Shown one piece after another: positions 8,785-17,307 of a DNA stretch of 64,000 nt (its first letter is position 1; each line of letters opens with the position of its first letter). This stretch comes from Halomonas sp. HAL1 (GTDB lineage: Bacteria > Pseudomonadota > Gammaproteobacteria > Pseudomonadales > Halomonadaceae). The stretch is from the NCBI RefSeq assembly GCF_030544485.1, contig NZ_CP130610.1, positions 2,542,001-2,606,000 on the forward strand. The letters run 5' to 3'. A model generated the notes under the pieces. The model worked only from the letters and a program-made list of their open reading frames with translations. It ran no database searches and was not told the origin of the DNA. The position numbers and the translations under genes were made by a program.

Positions 8785-9342
8785 TCAGCGGCTCACCTGA
8801 TCAGCGTGTTGTTGCCACCATTGCTGAGCAGACGCCACATTGTCAGCATTATGCGCAGGGTCAAGTACTACCCCTAACTGAACGTAATCGCCACCTGTTC
8901 GAACCATTAGCTGAGGATCTTGAGTGGCTAGCTGCAGCGCGTAGAGCACCAACATTTGTTCATACGCATCGCGGGTGTTCAGCCGGGCAAACAGCAGTGG
9001 AACAGCAGGAAGCCCTATTTCGCCTAATCGTTCAGCGGCAATGTACCAGGGACGACGGTTGTCACGATCACCGTAACTGGTCACAAAACGCCGATCGGCC
9101 AAACGGCTAACATAATAGGACGCTTCCTCTTCGGGACTGATAAACAGCGGCGGCACCCAGCCACTCGCCATAGCGGTCTCCGGCGCTGTCGTGGCGGCAG
9201 GGGCGGATTGCGGGCTGGGTAACGGTGCTTCAGCCGCTGCCTGGCTAGGGGTTGGCGAAGGACGCTGCCCACCGCCGGCACAGCCCGCGAGCAATAGGCT
9301 TACGCCTACTACTACCCCTAGATATAGCGCACTTCGCTGCAT
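8785..9342 (-). CDS. Putative lipoprotein, conserved hypothetical
   Basis: A 185-residue protein starting at the ATG at 9342, which follows AAGGAAG by about 7 bases. It begins MQRSALYLG, then a hydrophobic stretch ending in the lipobox LLAGC, so it is predicted to be lipidated and exported. A Pro/Ala-rich linker (about 25-60) leads to a folded region. That region shows SYGDRDNRRPWYIAAERLGEIG and AVPLLFARLN, which look like one HEAT-like helical unit, and a C-terminal AQQWWQQHAD. No specific family is identified. Confidence 0.7.
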   Translation of the reverse strand: MQRSALYLGVVVGVSLLLAGCAGGGQRPSPTPSQAAAEAPLPSPQSAPAATTAPETAMASGWVPPLFISPEEEASYYVSRLADRRFVTSYGDRDNRRPWYIAAERLGEIGLPAVPLLFARLNTRDAYEQMLVLYALQLATQDPQLMVRTGGDYVQLGVVLDPAHNADNVASAQQWWQQHADQVSR

Positions 9343-9365
9343 TGTCAGGCTTCCTTTGCTAGACG

Positions 9366-9740
9366 TTAAAGAGGCCATCGGCCCTGTTTCTTTAGGCGAC
9401 GCTTTACCCACACATCATAAAGGGTTCGCAGTGCTGGTTTAATCCCAGGCAAGCCAATCAGCCAAGCGACCGGGACCAGTAACGGAACACGCTTCATCAA
9501 CAAACGGTAGGCGTCGATACCTTCTATTAATTGACCTTGCTCGGTTTCGACATGCAGAGAGCGTAGCGCTACTGCAGGGTCAACACCCTTTGCACGTAGG
9601 GCTTGCTCATTTTCGCTTACGTCAAGCCAACCGATATCTTTTGCATGGCGCCCCGACCAGCGCTCATAGCGCCGACGCTCTTGCCGACAAAGTGGGCACT
9701 GGGCATCGTAATAGACATTGATCAATGTCTTACTGGACAT
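9366..9740 (-). CDS. Thiol-disulfide oxidoreductase DCC family protein (DUF393)
   Basis: A 124-residue protein with the defining N-terminal motif YYDAQCPLCRQE (D-x-x-C-P-x-C). It continues with IGWLDVSENE, a SLHVETEQG..EGIDAY segment and a C-terminal WVKRR. DCC proteins are predicted thiol-disulfide enzymes of unknown substrate. I use the ATG at 9740 because the domain begins 8 residues later; an open frame reaches 9869 but that extension is not family-like. It is divergent from the broken flavodoxin gene. Confidence 0.8.
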   Translation of the reverse strand: MSSKTLINVYYDAQCPLCRQERRRYERWSGRHAKDIGWLDVSENEQALRAKGVDPAVALRSLHVETEQGQLIEGIDAYRLLMKRVPLLVPVAWLIGLPGIKPALRTLYDVWVKRRLKKQGRWPL

Positions 9741-9833
9741 ATTGCTTCTCAACTTTAAGACTCTTAAGCAGTGTGGCATTTTCATTATGTGGCGCAACCC
9801 CTTGCTGTCCCACGTTTCAATTAGGTCTTTGCT

Positions 9834-10073
9834 ATGAATGCTGAGCTTAGTAATGAATTTAGTAAACAACTGTTAGTGATTGCTCATGCCCCGTCAGCGA
9901 ATACCCGTCTTCTGCGCGAAGCGGCCGCGCGGGGCGCTAGCCATCCCGATCTTGAGCAGGTGCAGTGTGTGGTGAAAGCGCCTTTAGAGGCAGGCCCAGA
10001 GGATGTACTAGCCTGCGATGCCATCCTGCTCGGTACCACGGAGAATCTGGGCTATACGAGTGGCGCACTAAAA
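9834..10073 (+). pseudogene. Flavodoxin-family gene, 5' part (first 80 codons), interrupted by the island
   Basis: Residues 1-80 have the flavodoxin-like core: LLVIAHAPSANT for the phosphate loop and CDAILLGTTENLGYTSGALK. After codon 80 the frame runs into unrelated sequence and stops at 10181. The matching 3' part is found at 30842-31084 in a compatible phase, so one gene of about 162 codons has been split by 20.8 kb. The intact protein would be a small NAD(P)H/FMN-type flavodoxin reductase. Base composition matches the surrounding chromosome. Confidence 0.85.
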
Positions 10074-10138
10074 GCTTCTCGGAATATTACCGACAACATC
10101 TTTTGTCTCTTATATAGCTCTGCTTCTGCAAGGTTTTT

Positions 10139-10250
10139 GGGTCAAAAAGTGTACCTTTTGACCCGCTTCTATTATCTTTGAATTTTAATGGATCATAAGT
10201 GTCGTTTTTGTTATTGCCTAGGTTCAAAAGAAACACCCACCTTATGATCC
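10139..10250. other. Two inverted repeats upstream of a resolvase: candidate res site
   Basis: A 26-base dyad (GGGTCAAAA ... TTTTGACCC, 10139-10164) is followed by a longer-spaced inverted repeat, TGGATCATAAG (10188-10198) and CTTATGATCCA (10240-10250). Before the IS256 insertion both stood immediately upstream of the serine resolvase gene. Arrays of dyads in that position are typical of resolvase binding and crossover sites. There is no coding content in 10074-10268. Confidence 0.4.
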
Positions 10251-10268
10251 AAAATTGAGGATATAGCT

Positions 10269-10277
10269 CAATGGCAA
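10269..10277. repeat. Left 9-bp target duplication of the IS256 element
   Basis: CAATGGCAA immediately before the left inverted repeat. An identical copy lies at 11662-11670. IS256-family elements duplicate 8 or 9 bases. Confidence 0.85.
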
Positions 10278-11661
10278 GAGCTATGGTGATTTCTGGTGTA
10301 TGGAAGCAGGGTGAAGGGGTGGCGTATCCTGTTGGTTGATCACCGCCAAGATCACAACCAACAGAGGAATGATACGCCATGGCCAAGTCTAACCTGCACG
10401 CTCTTTCACAACCAGAGGTAGCCACCAATGACCCATTGCACGAGCTGATCCGTCAGGGGGCCCGTGACCTGATTGCCAAGGCGGTCGAGTCGGAGCTTCA
10501 GGGCTTGCTGAACCAGTATGCCGATGTTTCAACACCCGATGGGCGCCAGGCGGTGGTGCGCAACGGACACCTACCCAAGCGCACGATCCAGACAGGCGTT
10601 GGGGATGTTGACGTTCAGGTGCCCAAGGTCAGGGATCGCAGCGGCTCCGGCATTCGCTTCAACAGCCAGCTCCTGCCACCGTACTTGAAGCGGGCTCAGA
10701 GCCTGGATGAGCTCATTCCCTGGCTCTACCTGCGCGGTGTTTCCTCTGGCGACTTTCAGGAGGCTCTGGGCGCCTTGGTCGGTGAGCAGGCCAAGGGGTT
10801 GTCCGCTAACACGGTGACCCGGCTCAAGGCCCAGTGGCTGGAAGGACACCGGGACTGGCAACGGCGAGACCTGAGCCAGAAGCGTTACGTTTACTGGTGG
10901 GCTGACGGTGTCTACAGTAATGTCCGCCTGGATGACCGGCTCTGCCTGCTGGTGATGATCGGGGTCACCGAGCACGGCCACAAGGAGCTGGTGGCTGTCG
11001 AAGACGGCCACCGGGAGTCTGAAGCCAGCTGGCGGGAGCTGCTCACCGGTTTGCGGGAACATAGCCTGGATTATGCGCCCAAGCTGGCCGTCGGCGACGG
11101 GGCTCTGGGCTTCTGGAAAGCGCTGAGCAAGGTGTTTCCGGAAACCCGGCACCAGCGGTGCTGGGTGCACAAAACCGCTAACGTACTGGACAAGCTGCCC
11201 AAGTCAGTACAGCCGAAGGTGAAGTCAGCCTTGCACGAGGTCTATCTGGCGGAGACCCGTGACAGCGCTCACAAGGCATTCGACAGCACCTTGAAGCGGT
11301 TCCGAGACAAGTACCCGAAGGCCATGGAAAACCTTGAGAAGGATCGGGACGAGCTGCTGGCCTTCTACGATTTCCCGGCCATTCACTGGATTCACTTGCG
11401 AACCACCAATCCGATTGAATCCACCTTCGCCACCGTGCGGTTGAGAACCAAGCAGAGCCGCTCCTGCGGCTCTCGCGACACCACCTTATCGATGGTGTTC
11501 AAATTGCTCCAATCCGCCCAAAAACGCTGGAAGCGGATTAAGGGGTTCGACCAACTGAAGCTGGTCGTGGACAACGTTCAGTTTCGGGATGGAGAACAGG
11601 TGGATGATCAAACTGGCAGAGACGCCGCCTGACGGTCATGCACCAGATTTGACAATAACTC
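10278..11661 (+). mobile_element. IS256-family insertion sequence, 1384 bp, apparently intact
   Basis: Terminal inverted repeats are visible: left end GAGCTATGGTGATTTCTGGT, right end complement GAGTTATTGTCAAATCTGGT, about 70% identical over some 30 bases. The element carries one full transposase gene and is bounded by a perfect 9-bp duplication. It inserted exactly at the start codon of the resolvase gene. The lack of decay suggests it arrived recently. Confidence 0.9.
10379..11632 (+). CDS. IS256-family transposase (mutator type)
   Basis: A 417-residue mutator-type transposase at full family length. Visible signatures include the N-terminal RNGHLPKRTIQTGVGDVDVQVPKVRDR, read as consecutive short motifs, then YLRGVSSGDF and YWWADGVYSN with the first catalytic Asp. 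These are followed by AVGDGALGFWKAL with the second Asp, the RCWVHKTANVLDKLPKS signature, and TTNPIESTFATVR with the catalytic Glu. A GAGGAA site lies about 10 bases before the ATG. Probably functional. Confidence 0.93.
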   Translation: MAKSNLHALSQPEVATNDPLHELIRQGARDLIAKAVESELQGLLNQYADVSTPDGRQAVVRNGHLPKRTIQTGVGDVDVQVPKVRDRSGSGIRFNSQLLPPYLKRAQSLDELIPWLYLRGVSSGDFQEALGALVGEQAKGLSANTVTRLKAQWLEGHRDWQRRDLSQKRYVYWWADGVYSNVRLDDRLCLLVMIGVTEHGHKELVAVEDGHRESEASWRELLTGLREHSLDYAPKLAVGDGALGFWKALSKVFPETRHQRCWVHKTANVLDKLPKSVQPKVKSALHEVYLAETRDSAHKAFDSTLKRFRDKYPKAMENLEKDRDELLAFYDFPAIHWIHLRTTNPIESTFATVRLRTKQSRSCGSRDTTLSMVFKLLQSAQKRWKRIKGFDQLKLVVDNVQFRDGEQVDDQTGRDAA

Positions 11662-11670
11662 CAATGGCAA
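11662..11670. repeat. Right 9-bp target duplication of the IS256 element
   Basis: CAATGGCAA, identical to 10269-10277. The ATG inside it (11664) is the original start codon of the resolvase gene. Confidence 0.85.
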
Positions 11671-12226
11671 CGATCGGCTATCTCGAGTCAGCTCTAGTGA
11701 TCAAAGCACTCACTCTCAACGCAGAGAGAGTGCAAATCGTCATAATGTCGAACATTGGTGGAGTGACGAGGCAACTTCTGGGGTGTTACCTGCTCTGCAG
11801 CGTGCGGGCTTCTCGGCCTTGGCAGAATATGTACGTGACGGCGACGTGCTAGTGGTCTACGCCATTGATCTCCTGGGGCGAGATACTGTTGATGTACTTA
11901 ACACAGTTCAATTTATGCAAAGCAAAGGAGTGTCGATTATCAGTTTGCGTGAAGGGTTTGATCTCAACACACCTACCGGAAAGGCAATGCTTACGATGCT
12001 AGCCGCAATGGCTGAGATTGAGTGCTCAAACATCCGCGAGAGGCAAATGGCTGGTATACGTCGTGCAAAAGCAGAAGGTCGACAACTAGGCCGCCCCAAG
12101 AAAGCAGATGCTGATGACATAAAGCGTTGGCGAGCAGAGAATGAAGCGAGTATCAGTAAAACTGCACTGCGATTCGGGATATCAGAATCGACGGTAAAGC
12201 GAGCATCAAGATGTAATGCGTCTTAA
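11664..12226 (+). pseudogene. Serine recombinase (resolvase/invertase), frameshifted and separated from its upstream region
   Basis: From the ATG at 11664 the frame reads MATIGYL. The next motif RVSSSDQSTHSQ, with the catalytic serine, continues in another frame, so one base is missing near 11682. From there the protein is in a single frame to 12226. It shows SDEATSGVLPALQRAGF, GDVLVVYAIDLLGRD, LREGFDLNTPTGKAMLTMLAAMAEIE, and a C-terminal helix-turn-helix (ISKTALRFGISESTVKRA). Full length would be about 188 residues. The IS256 element has cut it off from its promoter. A relic of a Tn3-type or invertible element; no Tn3 transposase remains. Confidence 0.8.
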
Positions 12227-12554
12227 CTGTAACTGTAAGGCGTCGGTATTTTTTCGTTAAATTCAGAAGCGCAATATCACGTAATTTATGTCATATCAGT
12301 TCGGAGGTCATCATGGATAAAAAAAAGAAACTACTCATCATTGCCCACGCGCCTTCCGACAACACACAAAAAATGTTTCAGGCGGTAATCAGTGGAGCTT
12401 CTAACCAAGAAATTGAAAATGTAGATGTTCAGGCACTTATTCCGCTCGAAACACAGCCCGAAGACATTAACTCAGCTGATGCCATCATTCTGGGTACGAC
12501 TGAAAACTTGGGATACATGGCAGGTTTAGTTAAGGATTTATTTGATAGATGTTA

Positions 12555-13636
12555 AGTGATTCTGCATAAATTATCGCGTATAAAGAACAAAGATCCATCA
12601 GAGTAAAATACAGAACCATGTCTCGGCGCTTACGTTTCGTTTCTTTAACACCTGACCAGCAACGTATCTTAAATGAAGCCTACCAGTACGGCGAAAAGAG
12701 AGCACTACGTCGTCGGGCCCACGCCATTCTGCTCAACCACAAGGGCCATACGATTAACCAGATTCGCGATATTATTGGGGTTAAGCGCGATACGGTATCG
12801 ACTTGGTTATCCCAATGGGAAGCAGACGGTATTGAAGGTCTTCAAGACAAGCCTCGCGAAGGACGCCCGCACCTTCTCAGCGAGAGCGATCTTGCTGTGT
12901 TAGAACAACTGGTTGAAGAGTATCCCCATCAATTGCCTGTCCTCCATGCCAAGTTTCAGGAGCAGACAGGTAACGTCGTCAGCCAGGACACGTTGCGGCG
13001 CGCGTTAAAAAAAGGCTATAGCTGTAAGCGGATACGCCGCTCATTGAGGGCACATCGTGACGAAGCGGATTTCCGCCATACGCAAGAGATAATCAATGTA
13101 TTGAAGGAGTGGGAAGATGATGGTGAGTGCGATCTCTATTTCTTTGATGAAGCCGGTTTCTCGCAATCATCGTCACTTCCTTATGCATGGAGCCCGATAG
13201 CCAAGCCCTGGGAAGTCACGGCCTACCCACACAGCAAACGGCTGAATGTACTGGGCTTTCTCACCAGAAAAGGTGAGTTTTTTCACCATATGACCACCGA
13301 CTCAGTGACCACTGAAACCGTTATAGAAGCCTTTGATCAGTTTGCGGCACATAAAGACCCTGACGCATTCGCCGTCGTGATACTGGATAATGCCAGGATG
13401 CACCGTTCCAAGGCGTTCCAGCGCAAACTTATTGATTGGATGGCACATCGCATTCACCTGGTCTACTTGTCGCCATATTCGCCGGAGCTGAATCTGATCG
13501 AAATCCTTTGGCGCGAAATCAAATACCGGTGGCTACCGTTAACAGCCTACAGTTCGTTCGATAAGCTTTGTGAAGCGGTCAAAAAAGTATGTAATGGTTA
13601 CGGCACTGATTACTCAATAACTTTTGCATAACCACT
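12555..13636 (+). mobile_element. IS630-family insertion sequence, 1082 bp
   Basis: It is flanked by the TA duplication typical of IS630/Tc1 elements (12553-12554 and 13637-13638). Terminal inverted repeats are AGTGATTCTGCATAAATTAT on the left and, complemented, AGTGGTTATGCAAAAGTTAT on the right. It carries one intact transposase gene and is inserted in the middle of a foreign flavodoxin-family gene. Confidence 0.9.
12618..13631 (+). CDS. IS630-family transposase (DDE)
   Basis: A 337-residue transposase. The N-terminal helix-turn-helix region (about 1-110) includes RRRAHAILLNHKGHTINQI and KPREGRP. The catalytic domain has FFDEAGFSQSSSLPYAW (first Asp), FAVVILDNARMHRSKAF (second Asp) and SPYSPELNLIEILWREIKY (Glu). 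The frame is unbroken, so the element may be active. A second, frameshifted relative lies about 0.3 kb downstream in inverse orientation. Confidence 0.92.
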   Translation: MSRRLRFVSLTPDQQRILNEAYQYGEKRALRRRAHAILLNHKGHTINQIRDIIGVKRDTVSTWLSQWEADGIEGLQDKPREGRPHLLSESDLAVLEQLVEEYPHQLPVLHAKFQEQTGNVVSQDTLRRALKKGYSCKRIRRSLRAHRDEADFRHTQEIINVLKEWEDDGECDLYFFDEAGFSQSSSLPYAWSPIAKPWEVTAYPHSKRLNVLGFLTRKGEFFHHMTTDSVTTETVIEAFDQFAAHKDPDAFAVVILDNARMHRSKAFQRKLIDWMAHRIHLVYLSPYSPELNLIEILWREIKYRWLPLTAYSSFDKLCEAVKKVCNGYGTDYSITFA

Positions 13637-13911
13637 TATTACAATTGTATCGATAAAACCGAAGGACTCCCATTTGCTTTTTACATTCGTGCTGGACACG
13701 ATGGTACAGGTACCTGTCGAGCGATTAAGAGCATTAGCAAGGGTTTGAGTTGGAAGCTTGTACAAGACCCTCTAATCTGTAGAGGAAAATTTCAGGAAGA
13801 ATTTATTGATCAATGTGAGGAGCTAGGGTTGGCGATGGCAGCTAGCCTTGAATCAGGCATTATCTAAAATAACCGAGACGCCACTTAACCACTATATTGT
13901 TTTAACAATTA

Positions 13912-14995
13912 AGTGCTTATACAAAAGTAATCCGGTATTCGTTGCCGTAGCCTGACAACACCTTATGGACATAGTCTTTCAAGGACGAGAAGCTTTCATA
14001 AGCCGTCAACGGCAGCCACTCATACTTGACCTTGCGCCAAAGAATCTCGATGAGATTTAGCTCCGGCGAATAAGCAGATAGATAGACGAGGTACACACGG
14101 TGCGACATCCATTCCAACTCCTTATGTCGGAAAGCCTTTGAGCGATGGACACTGGCATTATCCAGCACCACGATGGCAAAAGCGTCCGGCGACTTCTGGG
14201 CAATCAGGCGGTCAAAAGCCTCAATGACCACCTCGGTGGTGATGGTCGTCATGGTCGAGTGGTAAATCAGCGAGCCCTGACGACTCAAGAAGCCCAGTAC
14301 GTTCAGGCGCTGACTATGCGAGTAGCCCGGCATTTCCTGAGGATGGCCGATAGGGCTCCAGGCGTAAGGCAAGACGGAGGACAGGGCAAAGCCTGACTCA
14401 TCGAAATAGTACAGTTCCGTCTCGCCCCGATCCTCCCAACGCTGAAGCTCAGCCAGCAGGCCTTGTGTATGGCGGAAGTCAGTCTCGTTACGCTGGCTTT
14501 TCAGGGATCGCCGGGTGCGCTTAAAGCTATACCCCAGATTTTTTTAATGCTCGCTTGAGCGTCATGGTACAGGCACCTTTTCCGGTTTCCTGCTGGAGTC
14601 GTGCCTGGACGGCCTTCAGCTGATGAGGTTGCTCTTGTACGAGTTCAAGTAACCGCTCCCGCTCCGCATCACTATAGATGGCGGGTCGCCCGGCGCGAGG
14701 CTTGTCCCGGAGCCCATCGAGGCCCTGTGCCTCCCAAGCATCGAACCAGAGCGAAACCGTTTCGCGGGTAACGGACAGAATCTTGCAGATCTGATCGATG
14801 GTATGACCTTGGTGACTCAGCACGATGGCATGAGCCCGACGACGCAAGGCGGGTTTCACGCCATAGGTATAGGTTGCCATCAATGTCTGAAGGTCTGTGT
14901 CGGATAGGGAAGGCACAAAGCGGAATGTCATGCGCATCGTCCTGGATCAACGGGTCAGGTTTATAAGCATAGCGGAAAATATGTGTTTTGGTACT
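13912..14995 (-). mobile_element. Second IS630-family insertion sequence, 1084 bp, inverted
   Basis: It is flanked by TA on both sides (13910-13911 and 14996-14997). The ends are related to each other: AGTGCTTATACAAAAGTAAT on one side and, complemented, AGTACCAAAACACATATTTT on the other. It holds a transposase split by a frameshift. It is a different IS type from the first copy, with moderate protein similarity. Confidence 0.82.
13917..14937 (-). pseudogene. IS630-family transposase with a frameshift in a run of seven A
   Basis: The first part (14937 to about 14527) gives the helix-turn-helix half, ending RALKKSGV and a stop. The second part resumes in another frame with LGYSFKRTRRSL and runs through YYFDESGFALSSVLPYAW, VVLDNASVHRSKAF and ELNLIEILWRKVKY to 13917. 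The break falls at seven A on the coding strand (14545-14551). Six A would restore the frame. A -1 programmed slip would not give the correct frame, so a one-base expansion is the simplest reading. Confidence 0.8.
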
Positions 14996-15051
14996 TACTC
15001 ATAATGGCTTTTTTTGAAAAAGCCTGACAGTGATATTCATTATATTTTAGG

Positions 15052-15221
15052 ACGTACTGAACGCTTCTCTGGGCAACATACTTTTGGCCTGGTTTGGCGA
15101 GGTTTTGGGCTTGGGGAGATGCGTCGTGATACCGGCCTCGTGACACAGAAGAATCTCCTCCTCATTAAAGTAAACGCGATCAGCCACGATGTGGATATCA
15201 CTGACCCTATAACAAACATCA
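15052..15221 (-). pseudogene. Remnant of an IS1182-type transposase
   Basis: One minus-strand frame reads VADRVYFNEEEILLCHEAG, then ITTHLPKPKTSPNQAKSM. This matches the conserved region of IS1182-like DDE transposases, where VADRGYF..EEI..C..AGI...LPKP.TS is typical. Only about 55 residues remain, the Gly of DRGYF is changed, and there is no start or end. A plus-strand open frame over the same stretch (15014-15250) is a shadow. Confidence 0.6.
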
Positions 15222-15235
15222 AAAAATTTAAAAGA

Positions 15236-15268
15236 AGTGGGCCAACCTAGGGGTGTTGGCCCACTTAT
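15236..15268. terminator. Terminator-like hairpin at the end of the catabolic operon
   Basis: Perfect 12-base stem AAGTGGGCCAAC / GTTGGCCCACTT around a short loop. On the minus strand it lies 27 bases after the mobA stop and is followed by an A/T-rich stretch, so it probably ends the long minus-strand operon. Confidence 0.75.
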
Positions 15269-15294
15269 AATTTTGGCTAAGTAATAGGCACCGT

Positions 15295-17184
15295 TCAGAC
15301 AGGCTCTACCATGAAGCGAGCGAAGAACTGATTGAGCTCTTCGAAGCTATCCAGCGGCAGCACCAGAGAGACGTATTGGTCCGGGCGCACCACCACCAGG
15401 GCGCCTGCACCACGGTCGATCCCGCGCAGGTCGAAGATGTCGCAGTCTGAGTCCAGAACCGGCGCGTGAGACTTCTGGTAGTCCTGGAGCCCGTAGAGGC
15501 CCTTGTTCGGTTTGAGCAGCGAGTGCATGTCGGCCCAGTCCACCTCGAGATGAGACTGCTGGATGATACCGTGAACGTCGAAGATCGCGTCCAGATCGGC
15601 CCCTTTCGGCGTGAAGCGGCGGATCACCGAGGCATCGCTGGCCAGGTAGTCCATCAGCGTGTTGAACCGGGAGCCTGGGCTGCGCGGGTCAACCATGTCG
15701 GCGAAGGCGTAAAGGCGCCAGCGACCGTCAGCACGATGCACGTGGCCCAGGTGGACCTGCTTGGCATCGCCGAGCCGGATCACCTCGGCCGAGTGGAAGC
15801 GTCGTCCCGGTGGGAATCCTGTGGCCAAGTGCAGGTGGCTATCGCCACCAGTGAGCAGCCCCGGCGTGTAGTGAGTGGCAAAACCCGCGGTGAACTCGCT
15901 GTTAGTGACGAACTGGCGCTGTACCTCGGCCAGCCCCTTCATCGCAGCCTCGGGATCGTCAGAGTCCTGAGCGGCACCAATCGCACACGACCAGCGGGTA
16001 TCCATCTCGATCAGGTTCTCGGCGATGACGTGGCGCTCGTCGTTGTAGGTGTGCAGTAGGCTCGCCGGGCTGCGCTCCTTGAGGACCGAAATCAGCTTCC
16101 AGCCGAGATTGAAGGTATCCTGCATCGACACGTTCATGCCTTGGCCGGCCTTGGCGCTGTGGGTGTGGCAAGCGTCACCGGCTATGAAAACCCGCGGTGT
16201 GCGGCTCCCCTTTTGATCGTCGTCGACATCGTCAAACTTATCGGTGACCCGGTGGCCTACGCGGTAGACGGAGAACCAGGCGGTCTCCTTCACCTCGAAG
16301 GTATAGGGCGACAGCACAGCTTGAGCTTTATCCAGCACCTCCTCCTCGGTCAACCAGACGTCCGGGGCAATGTTCCCCATGTCAACATAGAGCCGAACCA
16401 TATAGCCGCCCTCTCGGGGGATCAGCAGGATGTTGCCCGACTCGGCGGACTGAATGGTGCACTTGAAGCGAATGTCCGGAAAGTCGGTTACCGCCAGGAC
16501 GTCCATCACGCCCCAAGCTTTGTCCACACCGTGCCCCTGTGGAAAGCGTCCGATAGATTCACGCACCACGCTGTGAGCACCATCGCAGCCGACCACGTAC
16601 TGGGCACGAACAGTCTTTTCACCCTTGGGGGTGCTTAGGGTCACCATGACTCGCTCATGGGGGTCCATAGGCACCTCCACGTTAAGCGTCTCATGGCTAT
16701 AGTCGACCCGAAGGCGACTTGAGGAATTGTGCATGTACTCTAGAAGAAAATCGAGCAGGCGGGCCTGGTTGACGATTACATGGGGGAATTCGGAGAGACC
16801 ATCGCGTACGTCTTGCACACGCCCAAGGCGGGTGATACGAGATTTGTTACCGAGAGCGGGACCCCAGAAGTGGGTCTCGTTGATCCAGTAGGCCTCGGTG
16901 GTCAGCTTCTCGGCCAGGCCGAAGGCCTCAAACATCTCCACGGTACGACAGGCAATGCCGTCGGCGCGCCCCACCTCCAGGGCCCCATCGGACTTCTCCA
17001 CCACGCGGGTGACGATATCAGGAAAAGCCGAGAGCTGCGACGCCAGCAGAAGCCCCGCCGGACCGGTGCCGACGATGAGCACGTCCACCTCCTCCGGCAG
17101 CGGACCCTGCGGGTCACTTCGCCCTTCAGCCGCGGGCTGGATCCGCGGGTCGCCACTGCGGTAACCATCGAGGAAGTACTGCAT
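15295..17184 (-). CDS. mobA: 3-hydroxybenzoate 4-monooxygenase (MobA-like)
   Basis: A 629-residue flavin monooxygenase of the phenol-hydroxylase type. The N-terminal GTGPAG FAD loop (about 39-44) is followed by EVGRADGIACRTVEMFEAFG, WGVMDVLAVTDFPDIR, IPREGGYMVRLYVDMG and FIAGDACHTHSAKAGQGMN (FAD ribityl site). The C-terminal thioredoxin-like domain contains FELRGIDR-like DLRGIDRGAGALVVVRPDQYV. By recall it aligns over its whole length with the Comamonas testosteroni enzyme that makes protocatechuate from 3-hydroxybenzoate with NADPH and O2. GGAG precedes the ATG by 7 bases. It is visibly GC-richer than the genes upstream, so it may have joined the cluster separately. Confidence 0.85.
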   Translation of the reverse strand: MQYFLDGYRSGDPRIQPAAEGRSDPQGPLPEEVDVLIVGTGPAGLLLASQLSAFPDIVTRVVEKSDGALEVGRADGIACRTVEMFEAFGLAEKLTTEAYWINETHFWGPALGNKSRITRLGRVQDVRDGLSEFPHVIVNQARLLDFLLEYMHNSSSRLRVDYSHETLNVEVPMDPHERVMVTLSTPKGEKTVRAQYVVGCDGAHSVVRESIGRFPQGHGVDKAWGVMDVLAVTDFPDIRFKCTIQSAESGNILLIPREGGYMVRLYVDMGNIAPDVWLTEEEVLDKAQAVLSPYTFEVKETAWFSVYRVGHRVTDKFDDVDDDQKGSRTPRVFIAGDACHTHSAKAGQGMNVSMQDTFNLGWKLISVLKERSPASLLHTYNDERHVIAENLIEMDTRWSCAIGAAQDSDDPEAAMKGLAEVQRQFVTNSEFTAGFATHYTPGLLTGGDSHLHLATGFPPGRRFHSAEVIRLGDAKQVHLGHVHRADGRWRLYAFADMVDPRSPGSRFNTLMDYLASDASVIRRFTPKGADLDAIFDVHGIIQQSHLEVDWADMHSLLKPNKGLYGLQDYQKSHAPVLDSDCDIFDLRGIDRGAGALVVVRPDQYVSLVLPLDSFEELNQFFARFMVEPV

Positions 17185-17292
17185 CTATTAGCTCCATCCC
17201 GTTTGCCACGGGTTGTTGTGAGAGTTTATCGGTGGGTTAGAGAGCCGGTGCGGTATTTCACAACGGCAAGACTAGTAGGCAATATTGAAATT

Positions 17293-17307
17293 ACTCAAAA
17301 ATTGAGT
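17293..17307. promoter_or_regulatory. Palindrome upstream of mobA, candidate MarR operator
   Basis: ACTCAAAAATTGAGT, a perfect 6-3-6 inverted repeat, lies 109 bases before the mobA start in the 243-base gap between the MarR gene and mobA. Size and symmetry fit a MarR-type operator. Binding is inferred. Confidence 0.45.

Larger units (their letters stand above)
12313..13867 (+). pseudogene. Second flavodoxin-family gene, split by an IS630 element
   Basis: The 5' part (12313-12552) encodes a protein starting MDKKKKLLIIAHAPSDNTQ and reaching TENLGYMAGLVKDLFDRC. The 3' part (13639-13867) continues [24 protein letters not shown] and ends SLESGII. Removing the IS and one TA copy restores a single open frame of about 148 codons. 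It is clearly homologous to the chromosomal gene split by the island but AT-rich, so it came from another genome. A GGAGG site precedes its ATG. It is not a duplication of the local gene, as the DNA differs strongly. Confidence 0.85.

Noticed and set aside
10087..10428. Minus-strand open frame of 113 codons over the island left edge
   Set aside because: It crosses the candidate res dyads and the IS256 end, has no ribosome site and no recognisable motifs.
11589..11852. Open frame of 87 codons running out of the IS256 element
   Set aside because: It is the true N-terminal frame of the resolvase for a few codons (MATIGYL) and then a frameshifted product; it is described as part of the resolvase pseudogene.
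15014..15250. Plus-strand open frame of 78 codons
   Set aside because: The opposite strand matches an IS1182-type transposase remnant; the plus frame starts with TTG inside an A/T run and has no similarity I know.
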